64,000 bases of DNA from Mycolicibacterium austroafricanum (GTDB lineage: Bacteria > Actinomycetota > Actinomycetes > Mycobacteriales > Mycobacteriaceae), in NCBI RefSeq assembly GCF_902705885.1, contig NZ_CACSIP010000045.1, positions 62,001 through 126,000 on the forward strand, given 5' to 3'. The first letter of the stretch is position 1; each line of letters opens with the position of its first letter. The notes under the pieces are model-generated. The model was not told where the DNA came from, made no database searches, and was given only the letters and a program-made list of their open reading frames with translations. The translations under genes and the position numbers were made by a program. This document shows, piece after piece, positions 16,685-26,343 of this stretch.

Positions 16685-17422
16685 TTAGGAGACGGGCAGC
16701 GGCGACTGGGACTGCGTCGCAGCCGCCAGCGTACGGTACTCGTCCGTACCCGCGGCGCCTGTCAGCGCAAGTTGCACGGGCCCGGACGGGCCGCGCAGCT
16801 GCGCAGTCCAGACCGGTTCGGCCGGTCTTCCGTCGCGCTCACCGCCCTGGTAGACGATCCACGTGACGCCGTCGACCTCCTCGGTGCCGGTGGGCACGAG
16901 GTCGGGGGCGAACGAGGAGATCAGCTTGTCCTCGTCGGCATTGCTCTGCGTCAGGCTCAGGTACATGCCGCTGGGCGCCAGGTAGCCGACGGTGGAGCTC
17001 ACCGCGCGCACCGGCTGACCGGTCACCGGGTCGGTGCGGCCCCCCTCGATGCCCTTACGGCTGCCCGAGTTCGACCGCCATCCCTCCGGCAGCTCGGGCA
17101 CCCTGATCGGAATCCGGAGTGCCTCGGCATCGGCCTGCAGCGCGGCCGGGGCGTCGTAGTCGGGAACCGGACCCGCTCCGGGGCCGGCCGGCGCGAACGA
17201 ACACATCCCGAGCACTCCGGCGAGCAGCACGCAGACCAGCACCAGAGGGGCGATCGACCAGAACATGTCACGGCCGTCTTGGAGCAGCCGGGACTTCGCC
17301 GGGCGTGGGCCCGGAACGGCGTAGCCGGCCCCGTCTCCACCAGAATCGTGATGGCCTGCGTCTTCGGGCTCGGTACCCGGGTGCCCGGAGACCCGTTGGC
17401 CCGGTTCGGGCGGCATCGTCAT
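16685..17422 (-). CDS. DUF4245 membrane-anchored protein (Rv1100-like)
   Basis: This 245-residue actinobacterial DUF4245 protein has unknown function. A Gly/Pro/Asp-rich cytoplasmic N-terminus (about 1-50) precedes one transmembrane helix (about 57-77, IAPLVLVCVLLAGVLG) and an extracytoplasmic domain of about 165 residues (IPIRVPELPEGW to LPVS). Start: ATG at 17422, with an alternative Met two codons in. The ORF continues upstream antisense to glpX, which I discard. It is divergent from glpX over 54 bp, as Rv1100 is from Rv1099c. Conserved linkage to glpX and fum suggests a housekeeping envelope role, but nothing in the sequence says what it is. Confidence 0.85.
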   Translation of the reverse strand: MTMPPEPGQRVSGHPGTEPEDAGHHDSGGDGAGYAVPGPRPAKSRLLQDGRDMFWSIAPLVLVCVLLAGVLGMCSFAPAGPGAGPVPDYDAPAALQADAEALRIPIRVPELPEGWRSNSGSRKGIEGGRTDPVTGQPVRAVSSTVGYLAPSGMYLSLTQSNADEDKLISSFAPDLVPTGTEEVDGVTWIVYQGGERDGRPAEPVWTAQLRGPSGPVQLALTGAAGTDEYRTLAAATQSQSPLPVS

Positions 17423-17476
17423 GTCTGCCAGTATCCCTGTTCCCGATCGTGCATTCGCGAATGGGAGAATCTGCCC

Positions 17477-18505
17477 ATGAGTGCCGCACGTCGCGAAGCC
17501 CCAGACCGAAATCTCGCCCTCGAGCTCGTGCGGGTGACCGAGGCGGGCGCGATGGCCGCGGGCCGCTGGGTCGGCCGGGGGGACAAGGAAGGCGGCGACG
17601 GCGCGGCGGTCGACGCGATGCGCCAGCTCGTCAACTCGGTGTCGATGCGTGGTGTCGTGGTGATCGGCGAAGGCGAGAAAGACAACGCCCCGATGCTCTA
17701 CAACGGCGAGGAGGTCGGCAACGGCGACGGCCCGGACTGCGACTTCGCGGTCGATCCGGTCGACGGCACCACGTTGATGAGCAAGGGCATGCCCAACGCC
17801 ATCTCGGTGCTCGCCGTCGCCGAGCGCGGTGCGATGTTCGACCCGTCGGCGGTGTTCTACATGAACAAGATCGCCGTGGGGCCCGAAGCGGTCGACGTCA
17901 TCGACATCACCGCCCCGATCGGCGAGAACATCCGCCGCGTCGCCCAGGCCAAGAACCTGACCGTCGCCGACCTCACGGTGTGTGTGCTGGACCGGCCCCG
18001 GCACGCCCAGCTGATCGCTGACGTCCGAGAGGCGGGTGCGCGCATCCGGCTGATCTCCGACGGTGACGTCGCCGGTGCCATCGCCGCGTGCCGCCCCGAG
18101 TCGGGCACCGACCTGCTCGCCGGCATCGGCGGCACCCCGGAAGGGATCATCACGGCGGCGGCGATCCGCTGCATGGGCGGGGCAATCCAGGCGCAACTGG
18201 CCCCCACCGATGAGGCCGAGCGGCAGAAGGCGCTCGATCGCGGTCATGACCTGGACAAGGTGTTGTTCACCGAGGATCTGGTCTCGGGTGAGAACGTGTT
18301 CTTCTCCGCCACCGGCGTCACCGACGGTGACCTGCTCAAGGGCGTGCAGTACTACGGCGGTGGGTGCACCACCCAGTCGATCGTGATGCGCTCGAAGTCC
18401 GGGACCGTCAGAATGATCGAGGCCTACCACCGCCTCTCCAAACTCAACGAGTACTCCTCAGTGGACTTCACCGGCGACAAATCCGCCGCGTACCCGTTGC
18501 CGTAA
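17477..18505 (+). CDS. glpX: Class II fructose-1,6-bisphosphatase (chromosomal copy)
   Basis: GlpX hydrolyses fructose-1,6-bisphosphate to fructose-6-phosphate, the committed step of gluconeogenesis. The 342-residue protein has the metal and substrate motifs GRGDKEGGDGAA near 35, GEGEKDNAP near 64, DPVDGTT starting at Asp93, and GTDLLAGIGGTPEG near 210. The ATG at 17477 gives the usual M. tuberculosis Rv1099c length. The gene diverges from the DUF4245 gene and is followed 23 bp later by fum. A second, divergent glpX copy sits in the glycerol island at 42.7 kb, so this one is probably the housekeeping enzyme. Confidence 0.96.
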   Translation: MSAARREAPDRNLALELVRVTEAGAMAAGRWVGRGDKEGGDGAAVDAMRQLVNSVSMRGVVVIGEGEKDNAPMLYNGEEVGNGDGPDCDFAVDPVDGTTLMSKGMPNAISVLAVAERGAMFDPSAVFYMNKIAVGPEAVDVIDITAPIGENIRRVAQAKNLTVADLTVCVLDRPRHAQLIADVREAGARIRLISDGDVAGAIAACRPESGTDLLAGIGGTPEGIITAAAIRCMGGAIQAQLAPTDEAERQKALDRGHDLDKVLFTEDLVSGENVFFSATGVTDGDLLKGVQYYGGGCTTQSIVMRSKSGTVRMIEAYHRLSKLNEYSSVDFTGDKSAAYPLP

Positions 18506-18528
18506 CCACCGACATCAGAAGGGCATAC

Positions 18529-19956
<1,428 letters not shown>

Positions 19957-19965
19957 CCGCCCCTT

Positions 19966-20018
19966 GCGATTTCGGCGCGCTCCGTCACCCTCAGCGTGAC
20001 CAAACGCGCCGAAATCGC
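19966..20018. terminator. Compound hairpin between convergent fum and phoH2
   Basis: GCGATTTCGGCGCG (19966-19979) and CGCGCCGAAATCGC (20005-20018) make a perfect 14-bp stem. The loop contains an inner GTCAC-N7-GTGAC stem (19984-20000). It sits between two genes that end tail to tail and can act as a bidirectional terminator. A related element lies at 30.4 kb, so it is also a dispersed repeat. Confidence 0.65.
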
Positions 20019-20047
20019 CTGCCGGGCGTTCGCGGCCCGAGCCGCAC

Positions 20048-21388
20048 TCAGGACAGCGCGCCGGGGCTGATCTCCTCCAGCATCTCGGTGACCAACGCCG
20101 CGATCGGCGAGCGCTCGCTGCGCAGCAGCGTGATGTGTGCGAACAGCGGGTGTCCCTTGAGCTTCTCGATCACCGCGGCCACACCGTCGTGGCGGCCGAC
20201 CCGGAGGTTGTCCCGCTGGGCGACGTCGTGGGTGAGCACCACCCGGGATCCGGTCCCCAGCCGCGACAGCACCGTGAGCAGCACGTTGCGCTCCAGCGAC
20301 TGTGCCTCGTCGACGATCACGAACGAGTCGTGCAGCGAGCGACCCCGGATGTGGGTCAGCGGCAGCACCTCGAGCATGCCACGGGCGAGCACCTCTTCGA
20401 TCACCGCGGGGCTGGCGAGGCCTTCGAGGGTGTCGAAGACCGCCTGTGCCCACGGCCCCATCTTCTCGCTCTCGCTGCCGGGCAGGTAGCCGAGGTCCTG
20501 GCCACCGACCGCGTACAGGGGGCGGAACACCATCACTTTGCGCTGGGTACGCCGTTCGAGGACGGCTTCCAGTCCGGCGCACAGCGCGAGGGCGGACTTC
20601 CCGGTCCCTGCCTTGCCGCCGAGCGACACGATGCCGACGGACTCGTCGAGCAGCAGGTCGAGTGCCACGCGTTGTTCGGCTGACCTTCCCCGGAGGCCGA
20701 ACACCTCGCGATCACCACGGACCAGCTGCACTCGCTTGTCGGCGTTGACCCGACCGAGCGCGTGAGAGTTGCTGCCCAGCAACCGGATTCCTGTGTGGCA
20801 GGGCAGGTCCCGCGCGGTCTCGAGGTCGATGTCGCCGTCGGCGAACAACCCGTCGACCTCTTCGCTGGACACCTCGAGCTCGGCCATCCCGGTCCAGCCG
20901 GAGGTGACGACGTCCTGAGCGTGGTACTCGTCGGCCGCCAACCCGACCGCTCCGGCCTTCACCCGTAGCGGAATGTCCTTGGTCACCAACGTGACTCGCT
21001 TGCCTTCGGCGGCGAGGTTGGCAGCGCAGGTCAAGATCCGCGAATCGTTGGTCTCGGTCCGGAAGCCGGCGGGCAGCACCGACGGGTCACTGTGATTGAG
21101 CTCGATGTGCAGAGTGCCGCCGTGGTCGCCGACGGGGATCGGCTGATCCAGGCGACCGTGTTCGAGCCGGAGGTCATCAAACATCCGCAGTGCCTGTCGA
21201 GCGAACCAGCCGAGCTCATGGTGATGCCGCTTGGCTTCCAGTTCGCTGATGACCACCAACGGAACGACCACCTCGTGCTCGGCGAACCGTGTGCATGCCC
21301 AGGGATCGGACAGCAGCACCGAGGTGTCGAGCACATAGGTCCGAGTCATGCCCGATTCCCGGCTCCGCCAGTCCTGCGATTCAGTCAC
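20048..21388 (-). CDS. phoH2: PhoH2: PIN-domain RNase fused to PhoH ATPase/helicase
   Basis: PhoH2 proteins couple a PIN-domain ribonuclease to an ATP-dependent RNA helicase of the PhoH class. The N-terminal PIN domain (about 15-150) starts TYVLDTSVLLSD, with the metal-binding Asp21, and includes TNDSRILTCA. The PhoH domain (about 225-446) has Walker A GKAGTGKS near 259 and FVIVDEAQSLERN as Walker B. The GTG at 21388 overlaps the TGA of a small upstream ORF (GTGA), giving 446 residues. Other starts are GTG 21439, within that ORF, and ATG 21349, right at the PIN domain. The arrangement matches the phoAT-phoH2 operon known from M. smegmatis. Position matches Rv1095. Confidence 0.92.
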   Translation of the reverse strand: MTESQDWRSRESGMTRTYVLDTSVLLSDPWACTRFAEHEVVVPLVVISELEAKRHHHELGWFARQALRMFDDLRLEHGRLDQPIPVGDHGGTLHIELNHSDPSVLPAGFRTETNDSRILTCAANLAAEGKRVTLVTKDIPLRVKAGAVGLAADEYHAQDVVTSGWTGMAELEVSSEEVDGLFADGDIDLETARDLPCHTGIRLLGSNSHALGRVNADKRVQLVRGDREVFGLRGRSAEQRVALDLLLDESVGIVSLGGKAGTGKSALALCAGLEAVLERRTQRKVMVFRPLYAVGGQDLGYLPGSESEKMGPWAQAVFDTLEGLASPAVIEEVLARGMLEVLPLTHIRGRSLHDSFVIVDEAQSLERNVLLTVLSRLGTGSRVVLTHDVAQRDNLRVGRHDGVAAVIEKLKGHPLFAHITLLRSERSPIAALVTEMLEEISPGALS

Positions 21389-21522
21389 GTAGCGCTCCTC
21401 GAGCCCGTGCGGCCCCACACGAACACTCTCGGTGGACACACAGCGGTCTCTAGGACCGGGGCCGGTCCTTTGTCATCGAGATGATCGGGACCGCCCGGAT
21501 AGCAGAGCATGTTGCTAGCCAT
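21385..21522 (-). CDS. Small ORF in the position of the PhoAT antitoxin
   Basis: An ATG at 21522 opens a 45-codon frame (starting MASNMLCYPGGPDHLDD) that ends at a TGA overlapping the phoH2 GTG start by GTGA. In M. smegmatis a short gene, phoAT, lies upstream of and overlaps phoH2, and its product was described as neutralising PhoH2. This ORF has the right position, strand, coupling and size class. Part of it coincides with an 8-bp-arm palindrome (AGGACCGG/CCGGTCCT, near 21450). I cannot confirm homology to PhoAT by sequence. It is too short for standard ORF cut-offs and is easily missed. Confidence 0.55.
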   Translation of the reverse strand: MASNMLCYPGGPDHLDDKGPAPVLETAVCPPRVFVWGRTGSRSAT

Positions 21523-21591
21523 CGAAAACGACGCTACTCCGGGTCGCGCTTGTGCGCCGTGCAGACGCGCCGTACCCGAAAGGCGTGCGGG

Positions 21592-22419
21592 TTACGAGCT
21601 GATGAACTGCCGCAGGCGTGGCTCGTCGGCCAATCCCCACGCGGTGATGCGGTCGGAGATCACCTGACGCAACTGCGCCTCGTCGAAGATGCCGGCTGCG
21701 GCGACGTTGGCCACCTTGTCGCGGTAGGCGACGATGTCACCGCCGACGACGCCGAGCCCGCCGGCGCGCCGCGCGATGGCCTCGACCGTCTCGTCGCGGG
21801 AGTAGCTCAGGCAGTGGCTGATCAGGTTGGCGAAGAACTCCTCGTGGCGCTCCTCGTCCTTGACGATGCGGCCCACCATCGCGGCCAGCGTCGGCTCCTC
21901 GGTCTGGGACTGCAGGTTGCGACAGAACACCGCGTGAGCGCGCTCGAAGAACGCCATGAAGGCCAGGGTCTCGAGCTGGCTGTAGGTGTTGGCCCGGTAG
22001 CCCTGCATCACGTGTTCGACGCGGACGTCCTCGTTGGCGGCGGGGTCGACCTCGCGGGTGACCACCAGGTAGTTGCGCAGCGCGATCGCGTGCAGGTGCT
22101 CCTCGGCGGTCCAGCGACCGATCCAGCGGCCCCACTTGGCCTCGAGGATGAAGTGCTCGACGAGTTCGCGGTGGTAGCCGGCGAGGTTGTCCTTGGTGAT
22201 CAGCAGGATCTCCAGCGCATCGGTGATGTGCTTGGGCAGCGTCACCTCCGCCGGGTCCCAGTCCTTGCCGCCCAGGAACGCGTAGTTCTCCCCCTGGTCG
22301 AAGGGCACGTAGTCGTGGGCGTACCACAGGTCTTCGGAGTCCAGATGACGTCGCAGCTCCTGCATGACGACCGGTTCCAGCTCGGAGGTCAGCGCGTTAG
22401 GGACAGGTCTCTGTGCCAT
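21592..22419 (-). CDS. desA2: Acyl-ACP desaturase DesA2-like
   Basis: This 275-residue ferritin-like protein belongs to the mycobacterial acyl-[ACP] desaturase family and matches the length and position of DesA2 (Rv1094). Carboxylate-bridged diiron ligands are expected from E and ExxH motifs: AEEHLHAIALRNYL near 107 and DEERHEEFFANL near 188 are present, with another Glu in LETLAFMAFFERAH near 148. DesA2 is required for mycolic acid synthesis in mycobacteria, though its own desaturase activity is debated because its active site differs from DesA1. The ATG at 22419 follows a -10 box by 7 bases, so the mRNA is probably leaderless. It is on the same strand as phoH2, 69 bp upstream of the small ORF. 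Confidence 0.92.
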   Translation of the reverse strand: MAQRPVPNALTSELEPVVMQELRRHLDSEDLWYAHDYVPFDQGENYAFLGGKDWDPAEVTLPKHITDALEILLITKDNLAGYHRELVEHFILEAKWGRWIGRWTAEEHLHAIALRNYLVVTREVDPAANEDVRVEHVMQGYRANTYSQLETLAFMAFFERAHAVFCRNLQSQTEEPTLAAMVGRIVKDEERHEEFFANLISHCLSYSRDETVEAIARRAGGLGVVGGDIVAYRDKVANVAAAGIFDEAQLRQVISDRITAWGLADEPRLRQFISS

Positions 22420-22426
22420 GAAAGTA

Positions 22427-22432
22427 ACTGTA
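22427..22432 (-). promoter_or_regulatory. -10 box of a probable leaderless desA2 promoter
   Basis: On the minus strand TACAGT ends 7 bases before the desA2 ATG at 22419, so transcription would start at the start codon. It lies within a tandem GTTAC pair (plus strand GTAACtGTAAC, 22424-22434) that could be an operator half-site for a desaturase regulator. The pairing with any regulator is unproven. Confidence 0.45.
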
Positions 22433-22474
22433 ACCCCAATTCACACGTTCCTCGAAATCGGGCGCGCCGTTACT

Positions 22475-22537
22475 CGCCGGAACGGTATTCCAGCAGCCAA
22501 CATGCGAGTGGCGACCTGCTGGAATACCGTTCCGGCG
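22475..22537. repeat. Dispersed hairpin repeat, copy 1 (downstream of glyA)
   Basis: Two perfectly complementary 22-base arms (22475-22496 and 22516-22537, starting CGCCGGAACGGTATTCC) enclose a 19-base loop. It begins 13 bp past the glyA stop and could terminate glyA transcription. A copy with the same left arm lies at 27393-27455, again just after a leftward gene, so the element is a dispersed repeat. Confidence 0.8.
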
Positions 22538-22550
22538 GAGTGTCGGGGGG

Positions 22551-24026
22551 CTACAGCGTCAGGCCCGGGTACAGCGGATTGGCGGCCAGGAGTTCGGCGG
22601 ACGCGGCGTGCACCCGTTCGGCGGTGCCGTCGGCAAGGGTGTACTTGGCTTTGGAGGGGCCGTTGGACGCGGCTGTCGGCTCGGTGTTGCCGAGCACCTC
22701 GACGACGAGCTCGGCGACCCGGTCGAAGTCGTCGGCGCCGAAGCCGCGGGTGGTCAGGGCGGGGGTGCCGAACCGGATGCCGCTGGTGTACCAGGCGCCA
22801 TTGGGGTCGGCGGGGATCGCATTGCGGTTGGTGACGATCCCGGCATCCAGCAGCGCCGATTCGGCTTGGCGCCCGGTGATCCCGAACGACGTCACGTCCA
22901 GCAGCACGATGTGGTTGTCGGTGCCGCCGGTGACCAGGCGGGCTCCGCGCTTCAGGAAACCCTCGGCCAGCGCTTTGGCGTTGTCCGCGATGTTCTGCGC
23001 GTAGTCGCGGAAGGCCGGCTGACGCGCCTCGGCGAGGGCCACGGCCTTGGCGGCCATCACGTGCGACAGCGGGCCACCGAGCACCATCGGGCAGCCCTTG
23101 TCGACCGCGGGGGCGAACTCCTCGGTGGCCAGGATCAGCCCGCCGCGCGGACCGCGCAGCGACTTGTGGGTGGTGGTGGTGGTGACATGTGCGTGCGGCA
23201 CCGGGTCCTCGTCCCCGGTGAACACCTTGCCGGCCACCAGGCCGGCGAAATGCGCCATGTCGACCATCAGCGTGGCACCCACCTCGTCGGCGATCTCGCG
23301 CATCTTTGCGAAGTTCACCCGGCGCGGATACGCGGAGTAGCCGGCGACGAGCGCCAGTGGCTTGAACTCCCGGGCGGTGGCGGCGACGACGTCGTAATCC
23401 AGCAGTCCGGTCTCCGGATCGGTGCCGTACTGGCGCTGGTGGAACATCTTGCCGGAGATGTTGGGCCGGAACCCGTGGGTGAGGTGCCCCCCGGCGTCCA
23501 GCGACATTCCCAGCAGCCGCTGGTTGCCGAGCTTGGCGCGCAACGTCTCCCAGTCGGCCTCGGACAGGTCGTTGATGTGCTTGGCGCCGAACTCGGCCAG
23601 CCCCGGCGTCTCGACCCGGGTGGCCAGGATCGCCCAGTAGGCGACCAGGTTGGCGTCGATGCCCGAATGCGGCTGGGCGTAGGCGTACGGGGCGCCGAAC
23701 AACTCGCGGGCGTGCTCGGCCGCCAGCGCCTCGACCGTGTCGACGTTCTGGCAGGCCGCGTAGAACCGGTGCCCGATGGTGCCCTCGGCGTACTTGTCGG
23801 AGAACCAGGTGCCCATGGTCAACAGCACCGCCGGCGAGGCGTAGTTCTCGCTGGCGATCAGCTTGAGGGAATCCCGTTGATCGGCAAGCTCTTTGCGGGT
23901 GGCATCGGCGATTCGCGGTTCCACGCTTTCGATCACCCGGAGTGCGGCGCGGTAGGCCTCCCCCGCGGTCTCGGCGTACTCGGCACCCGGGGCGACGGCC
24001 GAGGGGGTCACGGACTCTGCAGTCAT
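22551..24026 (-). CDS. glyA: Serine hydroxymethyltransferase, long form
   Basis: This PLP enzyme interconverts serine and glycine with tetrahydrofolate and so supplies one-carbon units. The catalytic lysine is Lys288 in TTTTHKSLRGPRGG. SENYASPAVL near 62, the substrate-region PHSG near 125 and DMAHFAGLVAG near 260 are all present. The 491-residue protein is about 65 residues longer than M. tuberculosis GlyA1, with extra sequence near 145-175 and an N-terminal extension. It therefore looks like the separate long SHMT subfamily in the glyA1 position. The start is ATG 24026; an in-frame extension to 24068 is not supported. A hairpin repeat follows the stop. Confidence 0.93.
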   Translation of the reverse strand: MTAESVTPSAVAPGAEYAETAGEAYRAALRVIESVEPRIADATRKELADQRDSLKLIASENYASPAVLLTMGTWFSDKYAEGTIGHRFYAACQNVDTVEALAAEHARELFGAPYAYAQPHSGIDANLVAYWAILATRVETPGLAEFGAKHINDLSEADWETLRAKLGNQRLLGMSLDAGGHLTHGFRPNISGKMFHQRQYGTDPETGLLDYDVVAATAREFKPLALVAGYSAYPRRVNFAKMREIADEVGATLMVDMAHFAGLVAGKVFTGDEDPVPHAHVTTTTTHKSLRGPRGGLILATEEFAPAVDKGCPMVLGGPLSHVMAAKAVALAEARQPAFRDYAQNIADNAKALAEGFLKRGARLVTGGTDNHIVLLDVTSFGITGRQAESALLDAGIVTNRNAIPADPNGAWYTSGIRFGTPALTTRGFGADDFDRVAELVVEVLGNTEPTAASNGPSKAKYTLADGTAERVHAASAELLAANPLYPGLTL

Positions 24027-24058
24027 GGTCCCGAGCCTAGTCGGCCAACACCACGCCC

Positions 24059-24111
24059 ATTTCTGCACCTTGGTGGTTGCGGCCCTACGGGCACGACCCT
24101 GGCGCAGAAAT
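24059..24111. terminator. Hairpin between the DUF885 stop and the glyA start
   Basis: ATTTCTGC (24059-24066) pairs with GCAGAAAT (24104-24111) around a GC-rich loop. It begins 12 bp downstream of the leftward DUF885 stop and lies 33 bp upstream of glyA. It may separate the two transcripts. Intrinsic activity is uncertain because the stem is short. Confidence 0.4.
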
Positions 24112-24122
24112 CGAGGGCGCCG

Positions 24123-25361
24123 TCAGCCGGTCCGCAGCGACGACGGGATCAGCGGCTCGTCGAGCAGCGTGCCGAAACGCTCGGTCAGGCTCACGCCGTC
24201 GGGGCGTGTGTCCAGCCACCCCCGCAGCAGCCGGTAGCCCTCCACGTAGGTGCTGGTGTAGGCCCGCCACAGCGGCGAGGACAGGAACCGCAGCATCTGC
24301 CGGGCGCGTTCGTCGTTGACCAGCAGCCACTGCTTGAGGAAGGCGACGACGTCGTCGACGTCGCGGTGTTCGTCGTGCAGCATCAGCGCCGCGTCCTGAC
24401 GGACGTCGGCCAACGCGGCCGTCGCCTCCGAGACCATCTCAGCCCGTTCGCCGTCGAAGCGCAGCCCCAGGTCGGCGTAGATCTCGGTCGCCCACGCCCC
24501 CCACCCGTGTCCATTCCCCGTCGCTTCGCTCGCCCCGTGTCCCACCGCGGCGTACAGCGCGAGGTCGGCCAGGCCCTCGGCCATCAGGCACTGCGGGGTG
24601 TTGACCAGGAAGATCGTCTGCTCGGCCTGCCCCTTGCCCTCGACGAGCCCGGCCTCTTTGCGGCAGTGCTCGGTGTGATGGCCGGGGTAGGACTCGTGGG
24701 CCACCAGCCGCGGCAGGTTGGACATCTGCTGTTTGAGGTCGGCGTTGACGGCGACGGTGGACCGGTAGTCACCGAGGTAGTAGTTGAATCCCGACCACGG
24801 TTTGTCGGTGACGACCTCGTAGTTGATCGTCTCCCGGGCGGGAAGCGGGAACGTCGCGCGGACCCGGTCGCGCAACGCGCTCGAGAACGCGTGGATGCAC
24901 TCCTCGAGGCGGGCGGGCGGGATCTCCTCGGCCGAGCGGTAGGCCTGCACCCGCTCGGCGAGGACGCCGGCGCCCCCGAGCGCGTCGTCGAGCTTGGCGT
25001 GCGCCTGCCGGTAGCGCTCCGGGTCGCCCTTGGTGATCCTGACGTCGAAGTAGGCCTCGACCTCGTCGACGAAGCCGACCTGTTCGCCCGCGAACTTGCG
25101 CCCCGCGCAGGCCAGCGCCCGCAGGTGGGCGCCGACGAACGCGGCACGCGCGTCGTCGAGGTCGGCGGGCAACTCGGCCAGCAGCCGTTCGGCCTGGCGG
25201 ACCAGGTCGGCGGGGTCGGGTCGCGGCTCCGCGTCGACGGCACGTTTCAGTGCGGGGTCGCCGGTGAAGGAGTCGACGTACCCCTCCTCGATGCGGTCGA
25301 AGCGAAGTCCGAGCGTCAGGTACTCGCGGATCAGCGTGCTTGAATCCCGACCTAGGTCCAT
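24123..25361 (-). CDS. DUF885 family putative metallopeptidase
   Basis: This 412-residue DUF885 protein has the family metal-binding motif HESYPGHHTEH near 220, a variant of the HExxH zinc-protease motif. GLADLALYAAVG (about 275) further on could give the third ligand region, with a conserved FNYYLGDYRS segment at about 190. The fold is largely helical, like M32 carboxypeptidases. Activity is not established for mycobacterial members. No signal peptide is seen, so it is probably cytoplasmic. Start: ATG 25361 (MDLGRDSS); the 11 extra codons to 25394 overlap the divergent coaA start. The gene diverges from coaA across 31 bp and is not part of the M. tuberculosis order I recall at this point. 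Confidence 0.85.
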   Translation of the reverse strand: MDLGRDSSTLIREYLTLGLRFDRIEEGYVDSFTGDPALKRAVDAEPRPDPADLVRQAERLLAELPADLDDARAAFVGAHLRALACAGRKFAGEQVGFVDEVEAYFDVRITKGDPERYRQAHAKLDDALGGAGVLAERVQAYRSAEEIPPARLEECIHAFSSALRDRVRATFPLPARETINYEVVTDKPWSGFNYYLGDYRSTVAVNADLKQQMSNLPRLVAHESYPGHHTEHCRKEAGLVEGKGQAEQTIFLVNTPQCLMAEGLADLALYAAVGHGASEATGNGHGWGAWATEIYADLGLRFDGERAEMVSEATAALADVRQDAALMLHDEHRDVDDVVAFLKQWLLVNDERARQMLRFLSSPLWRAYTSTYVEGYRLLRGWLDTRPDGVSLTERFGTLLDEPLIPSSLRTG

Positions 25362-25392
25362 GCCTCCATAACCTAACTGCAAGACTGGGACC

Positions 25393-26331
25393 ATGGCGCG
25401 GCTGAGCGAACCCAGCCCCTATGTGGAGTTCGACCGAACTCAATGGCGTGCACTTCGTATGTCGACGCCGCTGAAACTGACCGAGGACGAGCTGGTGAGG
25501 TTGCGGGGCCTCGGCGAGAAGATCGACCTGCTCGAGGTCGAAGAGGTCTACCTGCCGCTGGCCCGGCTGATCCACTTGCAGGTCGCCGCCCGGCAGGCGC
25601 TGTTCGCGACGACGGCCGAATTCCTCGGTGAGCCACAACAGAACCCCGACCGACCGGTGCCGTTCATCATCGGGGTGGCCGGCAGCGTGGCCGTGGGCAA
25701 GTCGACCACCGCCCGCGTGCTGCAGGCGCTTCTGGCCCGCTGGGAGCACCACCCGCGCGTCGACCTGGTCACCACCGACGGGTTCCTCTATCCCAACGCC
25801 GAGTTGACCCGGCGCAACCTCATGCACCGCAAGGGTTTTCCCGAGAGTTACGACCGGCGGGCGCTGATGCGGTTCGTCACAGCGGTGAAGTCGGGCTCCG
25901 ACACGGTGTGCGCGCCGGTGTACTCACACCTGCTGTATGACATCGTGCGCGGCGAGAAGCAGATCATCGAGCACCCGGACATCCTGATCCTCGAGGGGCT
26001 CAACGTACTGCAGACCGGGCCCGCCCTGATGGTGTCGGACCTGTTCGACTTCTCCGTCTACGTCGACGCCCGCATCGAGGACATCGAGCAGTGGTACGTC
26101 TCGCGGTTCCTGTCGATGCGGGCCGGGGCGTTCGCCGACCCGGCCTCGCACTTCCACCACTATTCGACGCTCAGCGATGAGCAGGCCGTCATCGCCGCCC
26201 GCGACATCTGGCACTCGATCAACCGACCCAACCTGATCACCAACATCCTGCCGACCAGGCCGCGGGCCACATTGGTGCTGCGCAAGGACGCCGACCATTC
26301 GATCAACCGGTTGCGGCTGCGCAAGCTCTAG
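25393..26331 (+). CDS. coaA: Type I pantothenate kinase
   Basis: CoaA phosphorylates pantothenate with ATP, the first step of coenzyme A synthesis and usually the rate-setting one through CoA feedback. The 312-residue product matches the actinobacterial CoaA length. The Walker A motif GSVAVGKST is at 97-105, followed by VTTDGFLYPNAELTRRNL (about 125) with the pantothenate-contacting residues. ILEGLNVLQTG near 198 and SRFLSMRAGAF near 237 are also diagnostic. The ATG at 25393 precedes MARLSEPSPYVEFDRTQWR, the normal N-terminus. It corresponds to Rv1092c. It converges with the first small membrane protein gene 12 bp downstream. Confidence 0.97.
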   Translation: MARLSEPSPYVEFDRTQWRALRMSTPLKLTEDELVRLRGLGEKIDLLEVEEVYLPLARLIHLQVAARQALFATTAEFLGEPQQNPDRPVPFIIGVAGSVAVGKSTTARVLQALLARWEHHPRVDLVTTDGFLYPNAELTRRNLMHRKGFPESYDRRALMRFVTAVKSGSDTVCAPVYSHLLYDIVRGEKQIIEHPDILILEGLNVLQTGPALMVSDLFDFSVYVDARIEDIEQWYVSRFLSMRAGAFADPASHFHHYSTLSDEQAVIAARDIWHSINRPNLITNILPTRPRATLVLRKDADHSINRLRLRKL

Positions 26332-26343
26332 ACACCGAGCGGA

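Noticed and set aside
24027..24122. Glycine riboswitch upstream of glyA
   Set aside because: The 96-bp leader has a simple hairpin attributable to the DUF885 terminator and none of the conserved glycine-aptamer cores.
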